Origin: Candidatus Babelota bacterium
GTDB taxonomy: Bacteria > Babelota > Babeliae > Babelales > Vermiphilaceae
DNA: 64,000 bases
Assembly: GCA_003963225.1 (NCBI GenBank)
Contig: RXKB01000023.1
Location: forward strand, 1-64,000
Reading direction: 5' to 3'
Position 1 is the stretch's first letter; every line of letters begins with the position of its first letter. Below the pieces are notes generated by a model that did not search any database, had not been told where the DNA came from, and was given only the letters and a program-made list of their open reading frames with translations. Made by a program: the position numbers and the translations under genes. Below, in pieces: positions 15,301-23,563 of the stretch.

Positions 15301-16671
15301 ATGTTTTCAAGACAAGGTAATAAAAGAGCCGTCGAAACATTCTTAGTATCTAAAGCTTCTGTTGCTTTATTCAACACTGGTTCACCAGATACTAATATCA
15401 CAGACCTTACAGGCGGTACTGTTCCTAAAGGAACTACTCTTCTTGCTAATGGACAACTTGGTATTTTCAACGCTTCAGGTTATGGAACTGAGACAATCAA
15501 TACTTCAATTGATGCTACTCCAACTAAAGCAGAAAATCCAATAGTTTATATAGCAGCTGGTCTTCCTAAAGACGCTACAACTAATACAGGCGTAAACATG
15601 CCTTATCCTCTATGGAAAAGACCATTTGAGAGAAGTGGAGATATTAATAGCGACAATTGGATTTCAGCTACTTATCAAGCATACACAGCTCCAGCATATT
15701 CTGCATGGACAGTAGGAGCTCCTATCGCAGGTGCTGGCGCAGTTAATATTTTAGACGAACAAGAATACAGCATTCAAATTGCTGAGTTCGGTTATGCTAA
15801 TGACATTTTCTACTCATCTTCTGCAACTAACGTTATAGCTGGAAGTTATGTAACTCCTAACTATACTGCACTAGGTACAACTAATCCAGTAGATCATCTT
15901 CTACAAAACCTAGCTTATGAATTCAATAGAAATTCAAGACATCTAGGTATCTACAATAACAACGTATTTCATGGTAACTCTAATGTAGTTGCATTTGGTA
16001 TTGGTACTTCAGCAGCAGCTGGTTCACAAATATCTGCTTTAACAGTAGGTAATGTGTACACTATTGTAGCTAATGTGAATGTAGGAGGTCAAATAGTAAT
16101 GACTCAAGCTATCAAAGATGCTCTAATTGCAGGTAGAATTGCTGGAGGATTTGCTGGTACAGCTGAATTAATTCCTATTGATTTATCTACTGCTGGTACA
16201 GCTGCTCTTAACGCAGGTGTAGAAGCTATCGTGTTTGTTTCTTTGGATAGAAATCCTGCATACATTGATAGAATTCCTTTCCTAAAATCTACTATCAGAG
16301 CAGGTTTGACTAGAGGTTTTGACTATGCTACAGTTAACTCTGTAAAAGCTCAAGACGTTCACGAAGGACAAGGAACTGTTAGATTGCTAGAAGATCAATA
16401 CAGAAAAACTCATTCACAAAGATTGTACAATCTTAATCATACTGAATTTCCTATCATAGAATTCCCTACACCTTTTGTAGCTGGAACTAACTATGATCAG
16501 TTTGTTATTCATCATGTTGATACTAATCAAATAGATACTACTAATCTTTCTGAATCACCTCTTAAAACTATCGTTGCAATCCCTAACGGAGATGCAGTAG
16601 TTGGTACATTCACAACTTTATTTAACGCTTGGTTAACTGCAGTTGGTAAAACTAACATTGAGGTAGTTTAA
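15301..16671 (+). CDS. Abundant virion structural protein (putative)
   Basis: 456 residues, Ala-, Gly-, Thr- and Asn-rich, beta-dominated. It has a segment EYSIQIAEFGYANDIFYSSSATN and a helix DHLLQNLAYEFNRNSRHLG, followed by a Gly/Ala-rich domain. Codon choice resembles that of the MCP, and the gene is closed by the strongest terminator in the window, both suggesting high expression. Candidates are an auxiliary capsid protein, head fibre or tail-tube-like protein. I do not recognise the family with certainty. Confidence 0.55.
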   Translation: MFSRQGNKRAVETFLVSKASVALFNTGSPDTNITDLTGGTVPKGTTLLANGQLGIFNASGYGTETINTSIDATPTKAENPIVYIAAGLPKDATTNTGVNMPYPLWKRPFERSGDINSDNWISATYQAYTAPAYSAWTVGAPIAGAGAVNILDEQEYSIQIAEFGYANDIFYSSSATNVIAGSYVTPNYTALGTTNPVDHLLQNLAYEFNRNSRHLGIYNNNVFHGNSNVVAFGIGTSAAAGSQISALTVGNVYTIVANVNVGGQIVMTQAIKDALIAGRIAGGFAGTAELIPIDLSTAGTAALNAGVEAIVFVSLDRNPAYIDRIPFLKSTIRAGLTRGFDYATVNSVKAQDVHEGQGTVRLLEDQYRKTHSQRLYNLNHTEFPIIEFPTPFVAGTNYDQFVIHHVDTNQIDTTNLSESPLKTIVAIPNGDAVVGTFTTLFNAWLTAVGKTNIEVV

Positions 16672-16676
16672 AACTC

Positions 16677-16783
16677 ATGCTAAATGGTCGCCCGTGAATA
16701 AGCCTATTGCGCAATTGACTAGTTGTTTATTGGTTTTCTCGAGTGCATTCTGGGGTAGGTCAGTCTACCCCAGCTTTTAGCAT
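16677..16783 (+). ncRNA. Structured element closed by an 8-bp long-range stem
   Basis: ATGCTAAA at 16677-16684 is the exact reverse complement of TTTAGCAT at 16776-16783. The 91 nt between can form at least a CAATT/AGTTG hairpin (one wobble, loop GACT), a CGC/GCG pairing, and the terminator hairpin at 16750-16773. This gives a multi-branched fold in a gap with no gene. It could be a stable 3' end, a small RNA or a regulatory switch. Confidence 0.4.
16750..16778 (+). terminator. Strong intrinsic terminator
   Basis: CTGGGGTAG and CTACCCCAG (9 bp, perfect, seven or more G/C-supported pairs) enclose the loop GTCAGT, followed by CTTTT. It separates the head module from the tail-fibre and accessory region. 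The outer long-range stem (16677-16783) competes for the T-tract, so termination might be conditional. Confidence 0.75.
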
Positions 16784-16823
16784 ACTTAATTACAAAGAAA
16801 TATAAAAACATAATACAAAAATA

Positions 16824-18392
16824 ATGAGCTCTTATTACAATCAAGGTGTTCAAGTTATTATCGGCAACGGTCAAAACTTTCCAGGAACCCCACGGATCTC
16901 ACTAATCCCTTTCATCCAGAATGCGTATGATAAGGGACTTTTAAATTTTACGGTATTACCTCCCGGATCCATATCCTTAGCTGAGATACAAGACATCTCT
17001 ACAGCTAAGATATTAGGAAGGTCTACAGCAGGCTCTGGTGTAATAGAGCAAATATCCATAGGTACAGGATTATCTCTATCTGGTGGAATACTATCATCTA
17101 CAGCAACTGCCACACCTGGTGGTTCTGATACTCAAATTCAATATAACAACGCAGGAGCATTTGGTGGAAGTTCTCAATTAATCTTTAATGCAGGAGCTAC
17201 TAATACATTAGACATTACAGGTTCAGATAGTACAGGTTCCGCGAATTCTCTTAGAATTAGAAATAGTTCCGGAACTGATCTAATAATAGTAGATAATTCT
17301 GCAAATGTAGGGCTTGGAACAAGTAATAGATTAAATGGTTTATCTGCAATAAATTACTTAGACATTGGTACGTTTGCTTCAACAACTGGAGGTATTAATG
17401 TGATGGGTTACTCATCATTAGGTGGTACTTCCTCTAACGGATGGGGTGCTGTTGGCTCTAATTATTTTTTAAATAGTGCGAATGTTTTAAAGCGTAGATT
17501 TGTTGACCCTGTATCAATTTTGACTTTTGAAAGCGGTGGTTTCCATTTTAAAAACGCCGGTTCTGCTGCAATAAATTCAACAATATCATTGACGCAATTG
17601 GCTTCAATAAATTCCGGTGGTTTTTTTGCCTTAAATGTTACAACAGCTTTGGCTGGGTTTCACAATAACATTAATACCACAGCATCAACACCAAGTGTTT
17701 TAATAAGTGGTGCAGGCTTCAGCGGCGGCACAGGATCAACTACGAAACCTACTTTTTTAATAGAACCGACAGGTACAACTTCGACAGGGTGGGGTACTTC
17801 GGGTACGAAGTTTGGAGTAAATGCGGAAAGTGGTTTTACAGGAAATTTGTTAGATGCACAGATTAATGGTGTAAGTTATGCAAGTGTGACTTCAACAGGC
17901 GTATTGACATTAGGAACAGGGACTACAAGAACAACGATAAGACCAACAACAGTAAATACAACGGTGTTTGAGAACAATGGCGGACAGTGGGGTTCTTTTT
18001 CTGGCAATACATGGAATATTGGTCTTTGGGGGTCAAATGCAATTTTAAACGCTTCAAATTCGGGCGATGGAAACAGCAACCGATATGGCATAGGATTAGA
18101 GCTAAATAGTGGTAGAGGAACAGGAAACGGAATAGGTGGCGATATTATTTTTAAGACCGCACCTGCAGGTTCGAGCGGTACTTCATTAAACGCTTTAGTG
18201 ACACGCCTTACAATTAATGGAGAAACGGGGGTAATGACAAGTGCATCCAATAAAATTAATCTATCTACTTCAAAAACACCGTCAAGTGCAGCAGACACGG
18301 GCACAACGGGTGACATTTGTTGGGATGCAGATTATATTTATGTATGCGTAGCAACTAATACGTGGAAAAGAGTTGCAATTTCAACATGGTAA
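16824..18392 (+). CDS. Tail fibre / receptor-binding protein
   Basis: 522 residues. A short N-terminal adaptor is followed by the fibre motif ISTAKILGRSTAGSGVIEQI and GGSDTQIQYNNAGAFGGSS, then a long Gly-, Ser-, Thr-, Asn-rich beta region with low-complexity repeats. The end (DTGTTGDICWDADYIYVCV followed by NTWKR) is a tip motif shared by many phage fibres. It probably trimerises and contacts the host surface. From about 17430 the base composition changes: Arg codons CGT, CGA and CGC and other G/C-ending codons become frequent, unlike the neighbours, a sign that the distal part was acquired by recombination. Confidence 0.75.
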   Translation: MSSYYNQGVQVIIGNGQNFPGTPRISLIPFIQNAYDKGLLNFTVLPPGSISLAEIQDISTAKILGRSTAGSGVIEQISIGTGLSLSGGILSSTATATPGGSDTQIQYNNAGAFGGSSQLIFNAGATNTLDITGSDSTGSANSLRIRNSSGTDLIIVDNSANVGLGTSNRLNGLSAINYLDIGTFASTTGGINVMGYSSLGGTSSNGWGAVGSNYFLNSANVLKRRFVDPVSILTFESGGFHFKNAGSAAINSTISLTQLASINSGGFFALNVTTALAGFHNNINTTASTPSVLISGAGFSGGTGSTTKPTFLIEPTGTTSTGWGTSGTKFGVNAESGFTGNLLDAQINGVSYASVTSTGVLTLGTGTTRTTIRPTTVNTTVFENNGGQWGSFSGNTWNIGLWGSNAILNASNSGDGNSNRYGIGLELNSGRGTGNGIGGDIIFKTAPAGSSGTSLNALVTRLTINGETGVMTSASNKINLSTSKTPSSAADTGTTGDICWDADYIYVCVATNTWKRVAISTW

Positions 18393-18415
18393 TAAATAAA
18401 CAATAATATAAGACA

Positions 18416-18769
18416 ATGGCTTTAAAATTTAACACAAACTTAGACATAATAACTTTTGATGATAGAATTATCAGAAATGTAGGATATGTATTCCTAAAAC
18501 CTTACTTCTCTTCTAAAGAAGAAGTTGAAGTAGAGTGTGTAATGTATTCAGATAAAACAGATATATTTCCAGAATCAGTTGTAACTACAGATGAAGAAGG
18601 AAATGAAATAACAACTACATCTCAAACTAAAGGCCCTAAAGGATCTTTAAGATTTAGTATTGTAGCAACTATGACTGATGACAATTTAGTTGAAAAAATT
18701 CATGTATTAGTGGCTGAAAAATTAAGAGAACTTAATCCTTCTATACAGCTTTCTACTGATGAAGTATAA
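18416..18769 (+). CDS. Hypothetical protein (117 aa), fibre-associated
   Basis: Beta-rich with acidic loops; starts MALKFNTNLDIITFDDRIIRN and ends in a helix (NLVEKIHVLVAEKLRELNP). No signal peptide or membrane segment. Its end overlaps the next gene start by 11 nt. Location immediately after the tail fibre suggests a fibre chaperone or accessory protein, but there is no recognised motif. Confidence 0.6.
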   Translation: MALKFNTNLDIITFDDRIIRNVGYVFLKPYFSSKEEVEVECVMYSDKTDIFPESVVTTDEEGNEITTTSQTKGPKGSLRFSIVATMTDDNLVEKIHVLVAEKLRELNPSIQLSTDEV

Positions 18770-19220
18770 AATATTAGTTTTACTTTTTCTACCATTTTTA
18801 AGTTTTGCTCAACCTAAATTAGATATAAATAAAATATTAATAGGTTCTGCAATAGGATTTATGGGAGGAGTAGCATCTGGATATCATGAAGTAACATTGC
18901 ATCATTACCCAAAATTTAAAGCTATTCACCCATATGCAAATGATGAATACTTCAATCCTGAACTAAGTTGGGTACGTAAGTATAAGGATTGGCCTTTAAA
19001 CACTGATGCTAGATATTTTGGAAGTAAAGATATTCTAGTTTGGACAACAGATTTTTATCACTTAACAAATACAATAGATAGAATCTCTTTTTTAAGCGCT
19101 ACATTAGTAGTAACAATAGGAGAAAAGAAACCGTGGTGGCATTATGCAATTAATGTAGGCTCCACATTACTCGCAAGAAGAATAGGCTTCGGATTAGTCT
19201 ATGATTATATTTATAAATAA
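18759..19220 (+). CDS. Secreted or periplasmic protein with signal peptide
   Basis: 153 residues. MKYKILVLLFLPFLSFAQ is a classic signal peptide with a Bacteroidota-type FAQ cleavage site. The mature part has a Gly-rich hydrophobic stretch (ILIGSAIGFMGGVASGY), then aromatic and His-rich segments (YFNPELSWVRKY; WTTDFYHLTNTIDR). I recall similar proteins in Bacteroidota genomes and their phages, without known function. Its place beside holin-like genes suggests an envelope role during lysis or superinfection exclusion. Confidence 0.7.
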   Translation: MKYKILVLLFLPFLSFAQPKLDINKILIGSAIGFMGGVASGYHEVTLHHYPKFKAIHPYANDEYFNPELSWVRKYKDWPLNTDARYFGSKDILVWTTDFYHLTNTIDRISFLSATLVVTIGEKKPWWHYAINVGSTLLARRIGFGLVYDYIYK

Positions 19221-19238
19221 CATTTAAAACATTAAACA

Positions 19239-19562
19239 ATGAACAAAATGGTTAAACAAGAAGTACCTGTTCTTCCTACAGAAACACCAACAGGAACTGT
19301 ATTATCTAAAATCTTATTAACTTCTGCAGTAATGGCAGTACTTAATACCCTATGTGGACTAGGTATATTCTGTGTACCAGAAGATTTTCAAATGAGATTT
19401 GGAGATACTATAACACATCTAGATCTTAAAACAATACTTAACTTTGTAGCATATTGCGCAATTTTTGTATTCCGTATTAATTTCTTAAACTCAACTAAGA
19501 TGCCTAAATGGCTTCAAAACATTCTAACACCAGTAATTAACATATTCACAAAATCTAAATAA
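19239..19562 (+). CDS. Two-helix membrane protein, possible holin component
   Basis: 107 residues. Two hydrophobic helices lie at about 22-47 (VLSKILLTSAVMAVLNTLCGLGIF) and 66-85 (ILNFVAYCAIFVFRINF) with a basic tail (TKMPKWLQ..FTKSK). The size and topology fit a class II holin or a small membrane accessory. Located among signal-peptide proteins and upstream of a recognisable phage holin, so it may act with it in lysis; not proven. Confidence 0.6.
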   Translation: MNKMVKQEVPVLPTETPTGTVLSKILLTSAVMAVLNTLCGLGIFCVPEDFQMRFGDTITHLDLKTILNFVAYCAIFVFRINFLNSTKMPKWLQNILTPVINIFTKSK

Positions 19563-19565
19563 ATA

Positions 19566-20939
19566 ATGAAAAACTTACTTACAATATTTATATTTTTATT
19601 CGCAATACCATACTCAGAAATATTTGCACAACACCTGGAGCCTTTACCAAATGCAGTACTTAAGATGGATGCAGGATATTCTATTAAAGGTAACAAAGTA
19701 ACCGCTATAGATAAAACAACTTTATCTACTAAGAATACTTCAATACCTTCTTCTCAAGCTGTACAGACAGCAATTAATTCTGCAATATCTGACGCCTTAA
19801 CAGGTGCAGGAAATTTCTACAAAGTAGACCCTCCTTCTAATGCTCTTTATACAGGTATAACATCTTTAGATACTAACGTAATTAGATATGGTAAAATTTT
19901 ACAAAATACTAGTTATAAAGAGATACCATATAGTTTAGATTCATACACACCAGCTGACTCAATCAATATTGCAAAGAATACCAATAAAACAGTATTTATT
20001 GATAGAGTTGAATCCACAGCTAATTTCGCATTTTCAACTGGATATAAATTAGAATGTGATGAAAAATCTAATGTTAACTATACTGTTAATGTTTGGAAAA
20101 ATAATGGTTATCCGTGGTTGAGGTTTGATTGTGGTAAATCTAATACAGCTTCTGAGAAATCTTCAAACATAATATCTGTAAATAGATATGAAAGCGACTC
20201 GCTTTTGGCTATTAATGGTGCATATATGAGTACTCTACATTACTTCAGAAAAGTAAGTAATAAATCAATTTTATTGAATTATAACCAAATGATGTGCAAT
20301 GTAGCAAGTCAATTAATATACTCTGGATTTAATATTACTAATTCTAATATTGAATTTCGTATTAAACAATTTTATACAAAAGTTCCAGCAGTACAAGCCT
20401 CTGTTTTGGCATCTGGAGATTATGGATCTATATATGGGGGTAACGCAAATATTATAAATAGTTTAATTGTATTGAATATTGACTTAGCATCAACAGGCGG
20501 TGCTGTACCTCCTATTAACATTGCAAATGCATTAACAAGTAATTCCACCCTAATAATTAGAGTTTTAAACGCTACTAAATATTATGGAACAGACATTCCA
20601 TTTATTCAAATAAGTGGTACAACTGATGCAACTAGTAAAATTATTATTGAAGGTAACTTTACAACACAGTCAGGCTCATGTGTTAAGGTAGCAAGTAATG
20701 CAAATGTAACACTAATAGGTACATTTGAAACATACTCATCAACTAAGGGAGCAATAGAGCTTACTACTTCAGCAGCAAATGTTAAAGTACAAGGTTTATT
20801 AAAAACTGGTCATACAGAATCAATAACTTCTACAGGCGCACAGAGTATTTCAATACTGCCTGGTTCAGCAGCTAATAAGGCCGTAGGAGCTTCAGTAACA
20901 CAAGTAGGTGGATCATTGACAGTAAACGCAGGATATTAA
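19566..20939 (+). CDS. Exported fibre-like beta-helix protein
   Basis: 457 residues. Begins with a signal peptide (MKNLLTIFIFLFAIPYSEIFAQ, FAQ cleavage site). The next segment (LKMDAGYSIKGNKVTAIDKTTLSTKNTSIPSSQAVQTAINSAIS) resembles fibre shaft linkers, and the C-terminal 200 residues have short repeated Asn/Thr/Val strands (NIANALTSNSTLIIRVLN; CVKVASNANVTLIGTFETY) typical of a right-handed beta helix. A fibre with a Sec signal peptide is odd: virion fibres are assembled in the cytoplasm. It could be a decoy or surface protein displayed by the infected cell, or use the peptide for another purpose. Confidence 0.6.
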   Translation: MKNLLTIFIFLFAIPYSEIFAQHLEPLPNAVLKMDAGYSIKGNKVTAIDKTTLSTKNTSIPSSQAVQTAINSAISDALTGAGNFYKVDPPSNALYTGITSLDTNVIRYGKILQNTSYKEIPYSLDSYTPADSINIAKNTNKTVFIDRVESTANFAFSTGYKLECDEKSNVNYTVNVWKNNGYPWLRFDCGKSNTASEKSSNIISVNRYESDSLLAINGAYMSTLHYFRKVSNKSILLNYNQMMCNVASQLIYSGFNITNSNIEFRIKQFYTKVPAVQASVLASGDYGSIYGGNANIINSLIVLNIDLASTGGAVPPINIANALTSNSTLIIRVLNATKYYGTDIPFIQISGTTDATSKIIIEGNFTTQSGSCVKVASNANVTLIGTFETYSSTKGAIELTTSAANVKVQGLLKTGHTESITSTGAQSISILPGSAANKAVGASVTQVGGSLTVNAGY

Positions 20940-20949
20940 ATATTACATA

Positions 20950-21432
20950 ATGAAAATAACATTAGCACAATTAATACTACCATTTTTTGGTGCAATTATA
21001 CTACCAAGTGGTGTTCTTATAGCATGGATGTGTGTAGCTCTTGTAATAGATCTTATTACAGGTGTAACAAGAGCAATTGTAGATGACGAAACAAGAACTT
21101 CTGAAGGATATAGAAATACTTTAGGGAAGGTTATACAGTATGGAGGAGCATTAATAATTGGAGTTATTTTAACTTCTATGGCTAAACACCATGCTAATGG
21201 GCTAAATCCTGAGGTGTTAGACTACTTTAATAATTTCTTAGTATCATTTATTATCTTTATAGAGATAACATCTACTATGGAGAATATGTATGCAATTAGT
21301 CCAAAATCAAAATTTTCTAAATATTTTGTAAAACCTATGTTATCTTTGTTGACATTCAATCTTCAACACTTAAGTAATATGATAAGTTCTACAAAAGATA
21401 TAAATAATAAAGTCAAAGAAAATGACAAGTAA
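20950..21432 (+). CDS. Phage holin (toxin secretion / lysis holin type)
   Basis: 160 residues with three or four hydrophobic segments (LILPFFGAIILPSGVLIAWMCVALVIDLITG; ALIIGVILTSM; FLVSFIIFIEITSTMENMY). The sequence DLITGVTRAIVDDETRTSEGYRNTLGKVIQY matches the core of the Phage_holin_4 family (a D..TG motif, then a TSE motif before a second helix). Holins open the inner membrane at the end of infection so that an endolysin reaches the wall; the cysteine peptidase at 3197-3613 is the likely partner. Overlaps the next gene by 11 nt. Confidence 0.75.
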   Translation: MKITLAQLILPFFGAIILPSGVLIAWMCVALVIDLITGVTRAIVDDETRTSEGYRNTLGKVIQYGGALIIGVILTSMAKHHANGLNPEVLDYFNNFLVSFIIFIEITSTMENMYAISPKSKFSKYFVKPMLSLLTFNLQHLSNMISSTKDINNKVKENDK

Positions 21433-21685
21433 AGCTGCATTGCTGAATCTCTTACGCGAGAAAGGTGATGAACAATTAGATCACATTATTCAATTTGCAG
21501 ATCATAAACCAAAGATCTACAAAAAAATGCTAGTTAAACAAGCTGCTGATAAATTAAAACTTACGGAGTCTGCAATAGAAAAACCTGTTGCAACTCTTGT
21601 TAAGTCTATAATAGAGGAGCCTGTTGAAATTAAGAAAGAAAAGAAATCATTCTTTTCAAATAAAAAACATAAAAAGAATAAATAA
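21422..21685 (+). CDS. Small basic helical protein (87 aa)
   Basis: N-terminal helices (MTSKAALLNLLREKGDEQLDHIIQFADHKPKIYKKML) and a strongly basic tail (KKEKKSFFSNKKHKKNK). Begins inside the holin gene end and stops on the ATG of the next gene, so expression is coupled. Not recognised; the tail could bind membrane or nucleic acid. Confidence 0.55.
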   Translation: MTSKAALLNLLREKGDEQLDHIIQFADHKPKIYKKMLVKQAADKLKLTESAIEKPVATLVKSIIEEPVEIKKEKKSFFSNKKHKKNK

Positions 21686-22743
21686 TGCCAACATATACTC
21701 AACAGCAAATCGAGAATGTTTGGTTTGCACTTAACTTAAATAGGCTAAAACCTAACAATGACGCTAACTCTGGTGCAGGATTACATAATCCTAATGGATC
21801 TATTAATATGTACAAGTGGTTACAAGACGCACTAATGTTATTAGGAGGTACGGGAAGTGGTATGAATGATAACATCTACAATGCCGATGGCACACTAACA
21901 GATAATAGAACGCTATCTTTTAGTACTGATAAGACATTAACATTTAGCTCTACCTCAACACCATTTACTACTACATTATGGACAAGTAATGCTTTTACTC
22001 AAACCATAGGAAAACCAGTAGGAACAGTAGATTTAGACACAAGATCTCAAATTGTTAATACTGGTGTAGGAGTTTTGAAGTCAGCTGGTTTAAATGCACA
22101 AATATATAAAGATGGTGATGTAAGTATTGCAAATATAGCAGTGTCTAGTATAGGATCTGGTATAGAAGATGTACGTGCTATTATGGAAATTGAAAATCGT
22201 ATAGATAATAACAACATCTTTTTTGAACTTTATTCACAAGTAAATGGAGCATACCCATGGGCAAAACTTGTTATACCAACTAACTATCAACATGGACAAG
22301 GTGTTGATGTTTTAGACTATATGGTACCTTCTAAAGTGCCTACGCTTAACGATGAATTACGTTACACATACCCCCTACAAAGAACTGTATTTAACTTTGG
22401 AGATGCTAATTATACAGCTGCAGTAAATGACTATGCTATAGGAGCTTTAGCTACAGGATCTAATGGAGATAAAATGACTGCAGTGGAAGTTATTGTAAGT
22501 GCTCGTCTATATGCAAATAGTTCAGGAACATTAAGAATTAGAATAATAGAAGCTAGCTCTGGATCAGATCTATATACTAAATCTATTGATATGTCTACTT
22601 TACCTAATACTTATGGGACTATGTCACAAGAAGGTATAACTTTACCTTTAAATATTGATGAACAATATTATTGTATGGTAACAGCAACATCAGGAGATGG
22701 TACAAATGTTAGAGGATTATCAGTAACTTTATTAACAATATAA
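21685..22743 (+). CDS. Putative virion surface or fibre-associated protein (352 aa)
   Basis: Residues 1-55 are helical (TQQQIENVWFALNLNRLKP), followed by a fibre-like stretch (GMNDNIYNADGTLTDNRTLSFSTDKTLTF) that resembles the strand-turn motif NIYNxDGTLTDNRT found in Bacteroidota phage fibre proteins, then beta-rich domains with Gly/Thr/Ser. No signal peptide. Its stop and the next ATG share a base, as in a co-translated cassette. Probably a tail fibre or baseplate adhesin. Confidence 0.6.
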   Translation: MPTYTQQQIENVWFALNLNRLKPNNDANSGAGLHNPNGSINMYKWLQDALMLLGGTGSGMNDNIYNADGTLTDNRTLSFSTDKTLTFSSTSTPFTTTLWTSNAFTQTIGKPVGTVDLDTRSQIVNTGVGVLKSAGLNAQIYKDGDVSIANIAVSSIGSGIEDVRAIMEIENRIDNNNIFFELYSQVNGAYPWAKLVIPTNYQHGQGVDVLDYMVPSKVPTLNDELRYTYPLQRTVFNFGDANYTAAVNDYAIGALATGSNGDKMTAVEVIVSARLYANSSGTLRIRIIEASSGSDLYTKSIDMSTLPNTYGTMSQEGITLPLNIDEQYYCMVTATSGDGTNVRGLSVTLLTI

Positions 22744-23264
22744 TGATAGCGAGTGTAGTACAAACAGTAGATCAACCCTGCTCAGCAGTACGATTTACGT
22801 CGGATTTATTTACCACATTTAACAACGCTAACTCTGGAACTTTAACTTTAGAGTATACTGTTAATTGTGGTGAGAAAGTTGTAGTTGAATTTGACTATAC
22901 AACTGTAGGAACTTATTATGAAATTACAACAGATGAGGATAAAGTATGTGATGGTATTTATTGCGGAAAGCTAACATACGTACCAGCTAATACTACTACA
23001 AATGTAATCGAATATGCATCTACTTTTGTATCATGTGATACTGAATGTAGAATATACGATGAGTTTGCTAAAGACAGGTCTACCTCTTCTATGGTACTTT
23101 ACTATGATGTAATTAAGTTAGCTGTAACATGCGATACATGTGAATGTGTTAAAGCATGTACTCTATTCAATGAGTTGAATGGAATCATTACAGGTAATGA
23201 AACATCAATTGATATGAGCAAATTTATAAAAATAGAAGATTGTGGCTGTAATAAATCTAAATAA
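22743..23264 (+). CDS. Cys-rich protein of the adhesin cassette (173 aa)
   Basis: Contains about 14 cysteines, including CDTCECVKAC and a final CGCNKSK, arranged in pairs as in disulfide- or metal-stabilised domains. The N-terminal part is beta-rich (TLEYTVNCGEKVVVEFDYTTVGTYYEITTDED). Without a signal peptide the cysteines are likely to bind metal or form disulfides only in the released virion. Function unknown; the next genes are also Cys-rich, so it may be a set of interacting surface proteins. Confidence 0.55.
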   Translation: MIASVVQTVDQPCSAVRFTSDLFTTFNNANSGTLTLEYTVNCGEKVVVEFDYTTVGTYYEITTDEDKVCDGIYCGKLTYVPANTTTNVIEYASTFVSCDTECRIYDEFAKDRSTSSMVLYYDVIKLAVTCDTCECVKACTLFNELNGIITGNETSIDMSKFIKIEDCGCNKSK

Positions 23265-23562
23265 GCTAAGATGTACTCCAGTAGAGTTGTTGTATAACCA
23301 TGTAATCAATAAGCATTATGGTATGGATTGTAATCCTTTGTATACAGAGGCTACAGCATATGCTGCTTATAGAGATTATTGGATGTACCAAAGAAAAGAC
23401 AATTGTGTATCTAATTGTAATATAGAAGACATTATCCGTAAATCAAATTATGGCTGTGACTCTATTACAATATGTTCGGATAAAACAATTAATTGTAATC
23501 TGACTTTGCAAGTAACTGATTCTTCCAATAACTGCGACGGAATAAACTTAATAATAACATAA
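23242..23562 (+). CDS. Cys-rich small protein (106 aa)
   Basis: No ATG is available near the 5' end; the frame opens with a GTG at 23242, overlapping the upstream gene by 23 nt. Product carries Cys-containing segments (VSNCNIEDIIRKSNYGCDSITICS) and an aromatic helix (AYAAYRDYWMYQRKDNC). It ends just ahead of the 864-residue adhesin-like gene. An internal start is possible, so the N-terminus is uncertain. No family recognised. Confidence 0.5.
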   Translation: MAVINLNKLRCTPVELLYNHVINKHYGMDCNPLYTEATAYAAYRDYWMYQRKDNCVSNCNIEDIIRKSNYGCDSITICSDKTINCNLTLQVTDSSNNCDGINLIIT

Positions 23563-23563
23563 C

